DNA from: Sepiola atlantica
Taxonomy: Eukaryota; Mollusca; Cephalopoda; Sepiida; Sepiolidae
Reading direction: 5' to 3'
Length of the DNA stretch: 64,000 nucleotides
Assembly: GCA_963556195.1 (NCBI GenBank)
Contig: OY744553.1
Coordinates: 14,462,939-14,526,938 of the forward strand
In this document: in pieces, positions 34,690 through 44,374 of the stretch
How positions within the stretch are numbered: position 1 is the first letter of the stretch
How the letters are laid out: each line of letters starts with the position of its first letter
Made by a program: the position numbers and the translations under genes
The notes under the pieces: model-generated
The model's input: only the letters and a program-made list of their open reading frames with translations
Told to the model about the DNA's origin: nothing
The model's database searches: none

Positions 34690-34890
34690 TAGACAGACAA
34701 TATGGCGGCCAATTGGGAACACGTAGACGATGAGGCAGACATAACAGAAGTATGGAAAATCAAGAAGACTAATTTAAAAGGTAACCAGGGTCTGTTGGCA
34801 TCGGAACGCCAAGGAAAACATGGGAGGAAGTGATAAAGATGGACTTGAGAGAAAAGGGATAAATAAAGACCTGGCCAGAAATAGGTTAGT
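34690..34890 (+). pseudogene. LINE type B 3' remnant
   Basis: WEHVDDEADITEVWKIKKTN, then (one frame) TPRKTWEEVIKMDLREKG-stop. The RPRKTWxEVIxxDLxxKG motif ends many LINE reverse-transcriptase proteins, normally after the GHVERMDE motif seen at 40230-40275. A stop and frame shift show decay. Confidence 0.65.
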
Positions 34891-35009
34891 TTAGAAGTTT
34901 ATTTCGTAATTAGAAGTCAATTTTATAGATTTTCATAATTTATCTTTTTCTATCACTTTAATTAATTACTGATTATACTTTGGGACTTTCGAATAAACTC
35001 TCACATCAC

Positions 35010-35430
35010 ACTTTGGCCATCCAAGTATTAACTGAACCAGATTTGGCCATCCAAGTATTAACTGAACCAGATTTGGCCATCCAAGTATTAACTGAACCAG
35101 ATTTGGCCATCCAAGTATTAACTGAACCAGATTTGGCCATCCAAGTATTAACTGAACCAGATTTGGCCATCCAAGTATTAACTGAACCAGATTTGGCCAT
35201 CCAAGTATTAACTGAACCAGATTTGGCCATCCAAGTATTAACTGAACCAGATTTGGCCATCCAAGTATTAACTGAACCAGATTTGGCCATCCAAGTATTA
35301 ACTGAACCAGATTTGGCCATCCAAGTATTAACTGAACCAGATTTGGCCATCCAAGTATTAACTGAACCAGATTTGGCCATCCAAGTATTAACTGAACCAG
35401 ATTTGGTCATTCAAGTATCAATTGAACCAA
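35010..35430 (+). repeat. 30-bp minisatellite, 13 near-perfect units
   Basis: ATTTGGCCATCCAAGTATTA then ACTGAACCAG repeated with almost no variation until the last unit. Because 30 is divisible by three, both strands are open: LAIQVLTEPD on + and MAKSGSVNTW on -. No start context, flanking coding sequence or codon bias supports a gene. Confidence 0.93.
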
Positions 35431-36224
35431 TTTGTTATAGTTTTATAACTAAAATCAAGAAAAAATAGATTTTCTGGGCTAGAAGAAAGATCCATCGATT
35501 GAAGTGAAAAAAAAAGCTGTTTACAATATCAGCAGGCAGGCTTGTTGAGCGAATGAGTGAAGATTTACATGACAAAAACAGGGAGGGAGAAACTGCTGCC
35601 AGTCTGGTGTAGTGTTGGGACAATTAATTGGAATAAGAAAAATCAGAACTTTTTGGGGTAGTGAAATTGGTATCGGAAAAATTTTAGCCTTATTTCTGAT
35701 TCCCAAAATAATTGTTTTCATTTTTGCCGTTGTTTTTTTAAAAACGTAATTTTCCATTGCCGGTACTAATTATAAAATGATAAATAGTTATTGATTTTAA
35801 ACTACTAGTAAAACTAAAATGTATATATCATATCAACGAATTTAGGTAAAAATGGCACTGGAAGAAATGGCACATGTAAAATGACATGAGTGAATAAATA
35901 GGAAAAATTGGCACAAGTGAAAAATATAGATGAAAATCTTACAATGAGTTTATCAAATCACTATTTTCAATCAATTATGAGGAAAAGATTTAAAAAAAAA
36001 TTGTGTAATGCCTGCTAAGACGTGATTCAGAGTTCGATTCCTATCTGAGAATGCAAAATCTTTTTTATATTTATTTTTAAATCATGGTCGACCCTTTACT
36101 TTGACAGTGTACGAGGGAAAAATAAATGATCGACTTTTACTTTTTATTTAAAGAGAACACAAAATGTTTTTTTATATTTATTCATAACCCAATAACATTT
36201 TTCATTTTTGCAGGTGAAGAAATC

Positions 36225-36294
36225 CTATTTCAATCACGTAAATTAATAATGAAAGTAAAAAGAATCCTGGCCAATGCCGGGTAAGGATAGCCAG
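36225..36294 (+). mobile_element. Helitron-like 3' terminus, decayed
   Basis: ATGAAAGTAAAAAGAATCCT then GGCCAATGCCGGGTAAGGAT, ending AGCCAG|T. Same layout as 36300-36451, with CTAG changed to CCAG. Confidence 0.5.
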
Positions 36295-36299
36295 TAGTT

Positions 36300-36451
36300 A
36301 AGAAAAAAAAAATTAATGTGTCTATTAATAAACCTACATTAATGCGAGACAAACACACACACAAACACGTGAAGTTATCTCATAATTTTTATTAATAAAT
36401 GATTAATGAAAGTAAAAAGAATCCCGGGCAATGCCGGGCCAGGACAGCTAG
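36300..36451 (+). mobile_element. Helitron-like unit with canonical 3' end
   Basis: Ends with hairpin CCCGGGCAATGCCGGG, nine-ten nt, CTAG (36448-36451), then T. The 5' part (AATGTGTCTATTAATAAACC; ACACACAC; AAGTTATCTCATAATTTTTA) is repeated again after the end, at 36452-36550, so the units are tandem with a ~157-bp period. Confidence 0.6.
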
Positions 36452-37393
36452 TAGTAAATAAGAAAAGTAATTCAATGTGTAATTATTAAAGCTACGTTTA
36501 TGTTAGAGACACACACACACACACACAAAGTTATCTCATAATTTTTATTACTGTAGACGACGATACAATATTTAATATTTATTCTAAAGCAACTGACTTT
36601 CCGCAGTCAATTTTGTAATCGCATGTCTGTACTTGTAGTGAGTTGTGAACTTATCACAACACAAAAGACAATTTTATAGCTCACATTGTTGTCAATTACT
36701 CAGCGGCCAATTGTTGTTTCTGCTGTGGAGATGGGGGTGGGTGAAGAGGTGATCCAGACAAAAATTAGCGTAGTTGACTCTCTTTGTTTTCCGAAACAAT
36801 TGGTCGGTTGTTGTTGGAATGTTCGCGATTAGTCGTGTCATTAAAGTCTTAAAAAAAAAAAAAATTTACTTTCCTTGAGTCAGTGAAAACAGAGATTGAA
36901 GAATTTCTCAGCTGCAGTTCAAAATAAAAACAGAAATTCAAAATGAAGTGCATAATAGTGTATTATAGTCCATCTTCAAATGTAAAATATTGACCCCTAT
37001 TATACTTTGCGGGTGCCACTCAATCAATATTAGAGATTGGAAATTTTCCACAGGAGTTTAAAATTACGTAAGAGAATGGAAACTTCCATTAGAAGTACGA
37101 ATAGAATGAGAAATATGTGTACAAGAAGTTGAATCATGGTTGGAAGTTCAACATGACACGTAGGGAGGAAGGGAAGAAAGTCTTTCTTTTTGATAGATAA
37201 GCTGATTGTATTCAGTAGCAGTTTCTTTTTAGTCCCCCCCCCCTCTCACAGAGGGCGTGGGGGGTGGCGATGAGATGCTTATATGTAACATTACAGTGCT
37301 GTGAGAGAATGAAACAGTAATACATCAAGGAAGATGAGCCATTACGCAACACTTTTGAAGGTTTTTTCTTTTTTATGTCGTGCATAATTACAG

Positions 37394-37488
37394 CTACAAG
37401 AGGGGAAGATGAAACTTTGGCCGCCGCTTCACCATCACAGAAATATGACCAGCTGATTATGCCGATGAAAAATGCAGCCTTTGAACAG
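37394..37488 (+). CDS. Candidate orphan exon (unrecognised)
   Basis: Preceded by a pyrimidine tract and AATTACAG, followed by CAG|GTGAAA. In one frame it reads TRGEDETLAAASPSQKYDQL then IMPMKNAAFEQ. Codon use and GC content stand out from the AT-rich surroundings. I do not recognise the protein and no partner exon was found. It could be part of a gene nested in the Abraxas intron, or a transposon remnant. Confidence 0.25.
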
Positions 37489-38214
37489 GTGAAAATCCTT
37501 ACAAATGTGATGTCATCTTTTGGTAAATAAAAAATTAATCATAATGGAAGCAATAATTATTAGATCAAGTCAGCCTAAACATTGGGCAAAATACCATTAC
37601 CTCTCAAAAAAAAGTACAACAATGTCACGAAAGTGCAACTTTGACTGTTCATATAAGATTCATTTTAACAGCTAACACATTGAATTTTCTTAATATGATG
37701 AATATCACATTTAGAGATCAAACCACATTTTTTTTTAATAGTAAATCAATATAAAAAAAACCCTCAGATTTCGACCATGTAAAAACAGATGGAAACACAA
37801 TTTGATAATAGGAAATATTTTCATTCATTAAAGTTTTAAACTTGGATTTTTTTTTGCTGAAAAACAATGTAAAACCCTATATTAAGTCAACCATATTGAT
37901 GAGTGGCGCTGTGTCATTACGTTTGGATGATCTTTATAAGCATAGAAACATAATATCATGCACACTAAATTAAAAAAAACAAAAAAAACATTAAAAAAAA
38001 AATTGTTCGTCCCTGAAAATAGTAACCTAACCATGAAATAGCCTGGAAAAAAAACAAAAAAAACTTAACACAAGAGAAATTTTTTTACATTTATAAAGAG
38101 AGAAAATTAAATTTTGTTTGCATCTAAATTTTATCAAAATAATCCAAAAAAGAAATGAAATATTGCACATTGAAGGGAATTTCTTTTCTATAAATACTAT
38201 TATAGCATGTGTTC
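37489..38214. other. No gene seen
   Basis: Very AT-rich with A-runs and no repeats recognised elsewhere in the window. Confidence 0.45.
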
Positions 38215-38350
38215 TTCAGAATTGTCTGATCTATTCCCTGCTTCCTTTGTTCCAGCTCGTTTGACTCATTGGTCTAGTGGTCTTCACTAATTTGTGGTTT
38301 CGATACCTCATTGTAATACAGCTTCCTATTCCACAAGCTGGCAAGAAGTG
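38215..38350 (+). pseudogene. LINE type A sliver, plus strand
   Basis: TTGTTCCAGCTCGTTTGACT then CATTGGTCTAGTGGTCTTCA matches the inverse of 14340-14220, which encodes FVPARLTRWSSGLHQFAVLI. The GGTCTAGTGGT word looks like a tRNA A box but is coding LINE sequence. Confidence 0.65.
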
Positions 38351-38370
38351 CAAGCTTGTAGAACCTATAG

Positions 38371-38687
38371 TTATTTATCTACCTTCCACAGCGGTAAGAT
38401 GTGACACAAGGTCGGAAAGTGGAATTTGAAAAGCCAGCGCACGAGAATTCAAGCACTATGGCCTACAAAAAATGCCTGGGCAGCCCCGTCGGCATTCCCC
38501 GGTAAAGGCGTCTCAGGCGATTTGCAATAAACTAACCCTTTTTCAAAGGGTGAGAAGGCAAAGCCTGGGAGGGTGGACCTCCTAGAACTGCACAGGACAA
38601 ACCCATAGACCGGCGGAAATCAAGCCCTGAAGGCTAAGACAATACCGGAATATAGGGTGTAGTATCCATCGGAACAGATACTACACT
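38371..38687 (-). mobile_element. U2-headed SINE, nearly full length
   Basis: Contains GGTAAGATGTGACACAAGGT, AGCCCCGTCGGCATTCCC, AAGCCTGGGAGGGTGGACCT, CAGGACAAACCCATAGACCG and GGAACAGATACTACACT. The last is the inverse of U2 nt ~30-48. Lacks the outermost U2 5' bases seen at 44753. Confidence 0.78.
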
Positions 38688-39159
38688 AATCAATTAGTGT
38701 ACACAACGAAGCAGAGTTATGTCAATAATATTCCCAAAACGTGCCTGCCAACCAAAAGTTTCGATATGGCTGCTGAACTGTAATTGGACTTTGTAATTTT
38801 GTTACTGAAAAGATCATTTGACAGAAATACACTTGGAACGAACACGCACATGGCCAGAAAAAAAACAACATAACATGATTTATTGTCGAAAATAAAATAA
38901 TTGTTGGTTGAAGTCGGAAAAATAAATATAGTGGATTATCAAAAATGAAATAATTGTTGATTGGAACCACCTGCAAAGATGTTAGCGGCAGAAGGAAATA
39001 CCTTATTGCCGAATAAAATTACATTGACAGCGAAGTCCCAGAGTGGTTATTTGCAGGTTGAGGCAGAGAGTCACAAATTGTTATATAATAACTCGAAATT
39101 GATACACAGTTGGTTAGTGATTTGGGCTTAAGAAAAACCACCCCTCGAATTCCTTCCTC
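38688..39159. other. No gene seen
   Basis: AT-rich. A local repeat of AAATAATTGTTG-y-TTG-r-A appears at 38893 and 38947. Nothing coding. Confidence 0.35.
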
Positions 39160-39250
39160 ACCCACCCACCCACACCCCTTCACCCACCCACACCCACCCC
39201 TTCACCCACCCACACCCCTTCACCCACCCACACCCCTTCACCCACCCACA
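39160..39250. repeat. (CACCCACC/CACACCCCTT) short tandem repeat
   Basis: CACCCACCCACACCCCTTCA repeated about four times. Open in one frame by composition. Confidence 0.85.
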
Positions 39251-39639
39251 ACCAATAAAGATATATCATTACATTTTTATATATCAGTGTGTCGTAATAG
39301 ATTTAAGCACAACAGAAATACTACAATTGGAAATAAAGAGAAAGTACCTATTTACTATGGATGAGAGATGATTATAAGCATAATCTTATCTATATATCTA
39401 TAAACAAATAAATCTGAGTATGTTTTTAATGTGCTAATTTTACCAACAAGAGATAGCTCGGTATAAAATATATTATGAGTTATTTTACCAAGGAAAAATA
39501 TTGAATGCTTAGAAATTTTTTTTTTTTTTTTTTTTTTTTTAAATACGAGGTGTGTAGAAAGTAATTACATATTATTAAGTGCTCGTAATTTATTACCAAA
39601 TTTCTTTGGAAATAATTTCCTTACTTGAGGCGAAGGCAA

Positions 39640-40280
39640 ACAAGATCAAAGTGATGATCAGTGAGTGTAGTGTTGGAAAGCTCCACAAAAAAGAAAGGTT
39701 TCCCTGCTCGGTTTTCGGAAATGGAGTCGGGTGCAATTCAATTTCTTGTGGTACTTGTAAGCATTGGGTACACAAAAAGTGCAGCGAAATTACTGGAAGG
39801 TTAAGAAGGGATAACCAATGTGTTTGCAAAAAGTGTAAGATAATGACGATGGATGAGAACTCAGATGTTGACAAAGTATATCTAAATGGCGAAGCTATTG
39901 AGGTTGTCGAGAAGTTTTGTAAGCTTGGCGATACCATTGGTGCAGCAGGTGCTAATGTGATTACAAGAACTAGAAGTGGCTGGAGTAAATTCAGGGAACT
40001 TCTGCCATTACTAACCAGCAGAGTGTTACCACTGTCGACAAAAGGGAAGAGTCTATGATGTTTGTGCAGTATGATAATATATGGAACTGAAACCTGGCCA
40101 GTGAGGGTTGAGGACATGCGTTGCATGGAGAGAAATGATATGTGTGTGTAATGTGAGTCTTAAACACAGGCTTAGATCTGATGACCTCAGAGAAAGATTA
40201 AATCTGGACAGTTATAGGGAGATGTGTGCAGAGTAGACTTCAATGGTATGACCACATTGAACGAATAGATGAGAGTGTTT
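39640..40280 (+). pseudogene. LINE type B fragment with PHD/zinc-like motif
   Basis: FPCSVFGNGVGCNSISCGTC then KHWVHKKCSEITG and CVCKKCK make a Cys/His PHD-like finger. It is followed by VEKFCKLGDTIGAAGANVIT, RTRSGWSKFRELLPLLTSRV, then after a stop and frame changes YGTETWPVRVEDMRCMERND and WYDHIERIDE. This is the C-terminal part of ORF2 in a LINE group common in aquatic invertebrates (FCYLGDTIG, ETWPVKEED and GHVERMDE motifs). An in-frame stop after STKGKSL shows it is dead. Confidence 0.8.
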
Positions 40281-40633
40281 AAGACACCCCCTCCCACCAC
40301 TTCTCGTCTCACTCCTCCTCCGATCTATTACATTCAGACTGCAAGAATTCAGATCTCTAAATATTTTCATGCAACTTTTGATATATATATAAGACGGGCT
40401 CTTTAAGGGGATTATAATTAGGCTGTCAAATTTAATGTGTAATGCTAAGTTCCATCCTAACAGGTCGTTGAACACTGTTCATAACAGTCTTCTAGATATG
40501 TCCGCTTTCATAAACATAAATAGACCTTAATTCTCTTCCTTTCACTGTGGTTGTTAGGTTGGCCGCATCGTTCTAGGGGTTCAGACAGAAGTTAAATGTT
40601 GACTTGGATCTGTGACTGGTAGAGCAATCATCC

Positions 40634-40681
40634 TCCACACTGATTATTTCCGGAAAAGGATGAAACACATGTGTATGTGGA
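40634..40681 (+). ncRNA. Decayed hammerhead-like motif
   Basis: Stem I TCCACA/TGTGGA (40634-40639, 40676-40681) and stem III ACAC-AT-GTGT are perfect, GAAA is present and the triplet is GTA. The conserved CTGATGA reads CTGATTA, replacing G8, the general acid/base position. Architecture matches the copy at 28542. It is probably inactive. Confidence 0.5.
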
Positions 40682-40734
40682 TAAACATTTAAAAATATTT
40701 CTTATTGTATAAAATATATATATATTTTTTTTAT

Positions 40735-40835
40735 GTACAGGACAATCTCCTGAACTAATCAACGAATCATTATGGATTTTGGAATATATATTCTAGGCAA
40801 CACGGTGAGCAACATGGGCACATTACTTTTGTAAA
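40735..40835 (+). mobile_element. Helitron-like family, partial
   Basis: GTACAGGACAATCTCCTGAA then CTAATCAACGAATCATTATG matches the start of the copy at 40905 (same orientation). Truncated at AACATGGGCAC. Confidence 0.5.
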
Positions 40836-40851
40836 TCTTAACATGTCAGGG

Positions 40852-40896
<45 letters not shown>

Positions 40897-40904
40897 TAGG
40901 TATA

Positions 40905-41510
40905 TGTATATGTTTATATATTTCTTTGTACAGGATAAACTCCTAAACTAATTAACCAATCATTACGAATTTTGGAACACAGCTATGAAGCATAAAGGTG
41001 GGTAATATGAGCTATATTTAGTTTTATACAAAGGGGGAAAAAAGGGGGTGGAAGCACTTCGTGAAAATTCAGATAACTCTGATTTTTGTGAAATGTTAAT
41101 AATATGTATTAGACATCAATTAATAAATATTTCCCAAATTTCAGTTTCTTTGGAATATTTTAAAAGGTTTTTAGGGGCCGTAATATGGGCACAACCTTCG
41201 TTTTAGTAATTAATTAATTGTTTTCAGATTTGCATTAAATTGAATCCATATTTATTAGACACTAATTAAGCGAGATTTTCTAAATTTAAATTCCTTGTTA
41301 AGACTCCTTAAGCTTAAGCCTTAAATTTTAGACATTTTCTAGAATAAAAATCATGTAATGGATTTTGATCAAAATTGGAACAAGGATTCTAGACATAAGG
41401 TTTAGTATCAATATATATGGATTTTAATCTTCGTAAAGACATAAAAGTGGTACAAAACTGTTTTATTCGTAGAAGTAATTTTACCAGTTCTTGGATGGGT
41501 ATTCTTCTAG
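40905..41510 (+). mobile_element. Helitron-like non-autonomous element, copy 4 (opposite strand)
   Basis: About 600 bp, the inverse of the copies at 458, 5297 and 33777. The 3' end reads CCAGTTCTTGG (small hairpin), ATGGGTATTCTT, then CTAG (41507-41510) and T, running straight into an AT microsatellite. No ORF. Confidence 0.6.
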
Positions 41511-41540
<30 letters not shown>

Positions 41541-41541
<1 letters not shown>

Positions 41542-41718
41542 GTAAGTTATGAAAATATATTTATGGCAATTAAGCTACACAGAGGCTGCTGCGTTTCATC
41601 CCCGTAGGAAACGAATCATCAGGCTAAAATGCATTCTAGCCTGACGATTCTCTAAGGGGATGAAACGCGGAAGCCTCTGTGTAGCTTATTTGCCATAAAT
41701 ATATTTTCATAACTTACT
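41541..41718. mobile_element. Near-perfect foldback element, 178 bp
   Basis: AGTAAGTTATGAAAATATAT... pairs with ...ATATATTTTCATAACTTACT over ~65-80 bp with few mismatches. Both arms carry the hammerhead-like signature: CTGATGATTC...GGATGAAACGC on the minus strand and CTGACGATTC...GGATGAAACGC on the plus strand. No NUH cleavage triplet can be placed, so these are probably not active ribozymes. The outer arm (ATGGCAA..AAGCTACACAG) is shared with 1193-1316. Confidence 0.8.
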
Positions 41719-42295
41719 ACCTAGCTCTACTCACGTATCGAGCACTGTTGAAGTAACTACTGAAAATTGATACATAAAAAATTATATCTCCTTATAAGAT
41801 TTTATGTGGATACTTGAAATGATAATAATATATATATATATATATATATATATTTATTTTGGTACAGAAAAATTAGTACAACATTTGTACCGTCGGTTTC
41901 AAGCACAGAAGGACTTAGCCATCCGGCTCTCTTCAGCTTCTGTTGTCATCTGTTTCAGAAATGTGAAGTCACGTGTCACTCTCGTTTGGACGCGTTATTT
42001 GGTTAGAGTGTTATGTATGTTTGTTTAAATTTAGTGTAAGGAAGGTTTAATAAGGTTAGAAAAAAAGGGGAAGGGTGAAAAGTAACAGTTGAGATTTAAA
42101 CCCGAGAAGATTTAAAGAGATATATAAAAAAAATTAAAAAATATTTTTATATAAATCCTGTGAGCCAATATTTATGAGTATTGTATATTTGGTCGTTACT
42201 GTTTTGGGATTTAATGATGTGTCTTTTAAAGGAATTAGGGAGAAAAAAATGGGTTTAAGGATTAAAAAGGTTAAAAGGAACAACATTAATTGAAT

Positions 42296-42346
42296 TAGTC
42301 ATCCACAGACAATATTTCGCCCTTTAAAGACTCATCAGTGTGACTA
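42296..42346 (-). ncRNA. Hammerhead ribozyme motif (complete core)
   Basis: Minus strand: TAGTCACA (42346-42339), CTGATGA (42338-42332), stem II GTCTTTAAAGGGC (42331-42319), GAAA (42318-42315), a 2-bp stem III closed by loop ATT, cleavage triplet GTC (42310-42308), then TGTGGATGACTA. Stem I pairs CACA/TGTG and, beyond an internal loop (GAT), TAGT/ACTA. The very short stem III is typical of Penelope-element hammerheads, which act as dimers. It lies in the first Abraxas intron, in sense orientation. No reverse transcriptase is recognisable next to it. Confidence 0.75.
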
Positions 42347-42631
42347 GACAGTCCCATGATCTACTCTCTGAGCTAACTTGCTTGCTGATAAATAGGAGAA
42401 ATATACATCAATTATAAACGAATGTTTATGTCCATTTGTTTACATTTTTTTTTTTTACTATATTGGAATCACAGAGGATTCAATTCTTTTTATGGAAGGA
42501 TCTTACTTTACGCTTATGTAGAAACTGTCATTTCCTCCATCAGAGTGCTCCACCCATAAAGAAGCATGTATATATATCAAAAGTAGAGTTCATATTGTTT
42601 TTTTTTTGTAAGCATCTATAGAAATTTAAGA

Positions 42632-42977
42632 ATAAGAAATGAGGCAAAATACCTTCAAAAGCATATTTAAGATGCAATATTAATTTTAAAAGAAAAATCG
42701 AAACAGATTTTTTTCTTTTTTTTTATAAACTTTCATTTTAGTTTATAGTAATTGCAAATATTTCGCCAAGTAAAATAGTCGTTATCAATGTATTTTGAAA
42801 TCCTGGTCTTATTGGATTACTCTGTCCAGCAACAAGGACAGAGTAATCCAAATACATTGATAAGGCCAATTTTACTTGGCGAAATATTTGTAATTACTAT
42901 AAACTAAAATGAAAGTTTATAAAATAAGAAAGAAAAAAATCTGTTTCGATTTTGAAGGTATTTTACCTCATTTCTTA
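42632..42977. mobile_element. Foldback MITE (ATAAGAAATGAGG TIR)
   Basis: Left arm ATAAGAAATGAGGCAAAATA and beyond pairs with the inverse right arm over ~150 bp, including AAATATTTCGCCAAGTAAAA and GGATTACTCTGTCC around a short loop (AGCAACA). The left arm has a ~30-bp insertion (AGCATATTTAAGATGCAATA and on). The target duplication is unclear. An AT microsatellite adjoins the right end. Confidence 0.8.
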
Positions 42978-42979
42978 TA

Positions 42980-43021
<42 letters not shown>

Positions 43022-43159
43022 AGATAAATCTAAAGAACCAAAACAATTGCGATATTCCCAGTTTGTCAAGTTTTACTCTGATGTAATAATGATGATAAAA
43101 TGTTGTTTTGAAACGTGCGTACATATGGATAAACAGTTTTTTTCCTTCTTTTTTTACTT

Positions 43160-43245
43160 TTATTAACCCCAAACAAGGCATATTGCTACTGAGACATAAG
43201 GAACTACTGTAAATTAGGGACCAGATTTATAGGGGAGCATTCTAA
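43160..43245 (-). mobile_element. LINE type A tail stub
   Basis: TTAACCCCAAACAAGGCATA then TTGCTACTGAGACATAAGGA resembles the LINE tail at 7590-7690 (CACCCCAAACAAGGCAGGCC). No coding part attached. Confidence 0.45.
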
Positions 43246-43435
43246 GTGGAGAGTTGTTAAGGGTTAATTATAATATTTAAAATATTAATTATGTCAACAT
43301 TTTTTTAATCTACTGAATTATATATATACATATATTTCTAGAATTGATTGCTCTATCCAATATTTTGAGCTTTATATTATCACGATAGATTATTATTAAA
43401 CGATAATTCAATTATCGTTAATTTTATTCAGCATT

Positions 43436-43471
<36 letters not shown>

Positions 43472-43474
<3 letters not shown>

Positions 43475-44051
43475 GGTGGGCCAAAATAAGGGTCCTATTT
43501 TTAAAAATTCATAACTTTTTTATTTATTGATTTTTTTTTTTTTTTTTTTAGAATAAGTAAAGGACCCCTTCCGAAGCAAGCATGAGCCGTATTAGCCCTA
43601 AGAAACGTACCCTCATAATAGAGTGGTACTTTAAATCCAATGAGTCGATTTCGGAGACTCAACTCATCTATCGGCGTCATTACAACACCAGAAACTCTCC
43701 TTCGGCAAAAGCAATCCGAGGAATTATTGCTCGTTTTAGGGACCAACAAGGAATATCCGACATGGCGAGAAGTGGTAGGCCTCGTACTGTACGAACAGCT
43801 CAAAATTTCGAGGAATTGGAGAGAAGTTTGGAGGAGGATGCATCCACATCCACAAGGAGGAGATCAAAAGAACTTGGCATTTCTCGAAGCTCACTTCGGA
43901 GAATGCTAAGAGAAAGAGGATATTTTCCATATAAAGTGCAGCTAGTTCAAGAACTTCAACCTCGAGATAATGAAAAAAGACTTGAGTACGCTATGCGACT
44001 CCAGGATTTGGCCAATGATGATCCCGGGGACCCTTATTTTGGCCCACCCTG
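43472..44051 (+). mobile_element. Internally deleted mariner/Tc1 element, 580 bp
   Basis: Perfect 24-bp TIRs CAGGGTGGGCCAAAATAAGG then GTCC, and TA on both sides (43470-43471, 44052-44053), the target duplication of Tc1/mariner elements. Inserted into an AT microsatellite. The interior keeps only the 5' part of the transposase gene, joined directly to the right TIR, so it cannot move without a helper. Confidence 0.93.
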
Positions 44052-44061
44052 TATATATTAG
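43582..44061 (+). CDS. Truncated mariner transposase: DNA-binding domain only
   Basis: Intact 159-codon frame from MSRISPKKRTLIIEWYFKSN. The first helix-turn-helix covers ~residues 10-55, followed by a GRPR-type linker (MARSGRPRTVRT), a second helix-turn-helix (~90-112, SKELGISRSSLRRMLRERGY) and the start of the catalytic part (VQLVQELQPRDNEKRLEYAM). The DDE catalytic domain is absent. The frame then runs through the right TIR (PYFGPPCIY) and stops 10 bp outside. The start was chosen as the first ATG after the TIR. In this family such a product could bind TIRs and compete with full transposase, but that is inference. Confidence 0.85.
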   Translation: MSRISPKKRTLIIEWYFKSNESISETQLIYRRHYNTRNSPSAKAIRGIIARFRDQQGISDMARSGRPRTVRTAQNFEELERSLEEDASTSTRRRSKELGISRSSLRRMLRERGYFPYKVQLVQELQPRDNEKRLEYAMRLQDLANDDPGDPYFGPPCIY

Positions 44062-44099
44062 TTTTATTGTTGAAACATTGAGTAAAAATAAAATTTAAA

Positions 44100-44290
44100 T
44101 GTCTGCATTTTTTGAAGCAGGGAGGGAATTCGAAAGGGAAGCGGTTTGAGGAAAGAAGCTATTAGAGTAGAAAGTTTTCCAGCATCTGGAAACCTCTACA
44201 GTGAAGGGGTGGGATTTTGCTGCTTGTCGAGCGGGTTGGGGGTATTTACATTGAGGGGGTACAAGTGTAGTAAGTTCAGCGGTCACTATT
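44100..44290 (-). pseudogene. LINE type A sliver
   Basis: MTAELTTLVPPQCKYPQPAR then QAAKSHPFTVEVSRCWKTFY and FFPQTASLSNSLPAS on the minus strand; C-terminal ORF2 motifs as at 14106. Confidence 0.72.
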
Positions 44291-44374
44291 TACGGCAAAT
44301 TAAATTGCTTTAAACTTGTTTAAAATATTAGATATTTTATTTTAAACGTAAATATGTCACAAATGAGTATTTAT

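Noticed and set aside
38255..38300. tRNA A-box-like GGTCTAGTGGT with a TTTCGAT B-box-like word
   Set aside because: Matches the inverse of LINE coding sequence at 14220-14340, so not a tRNA.
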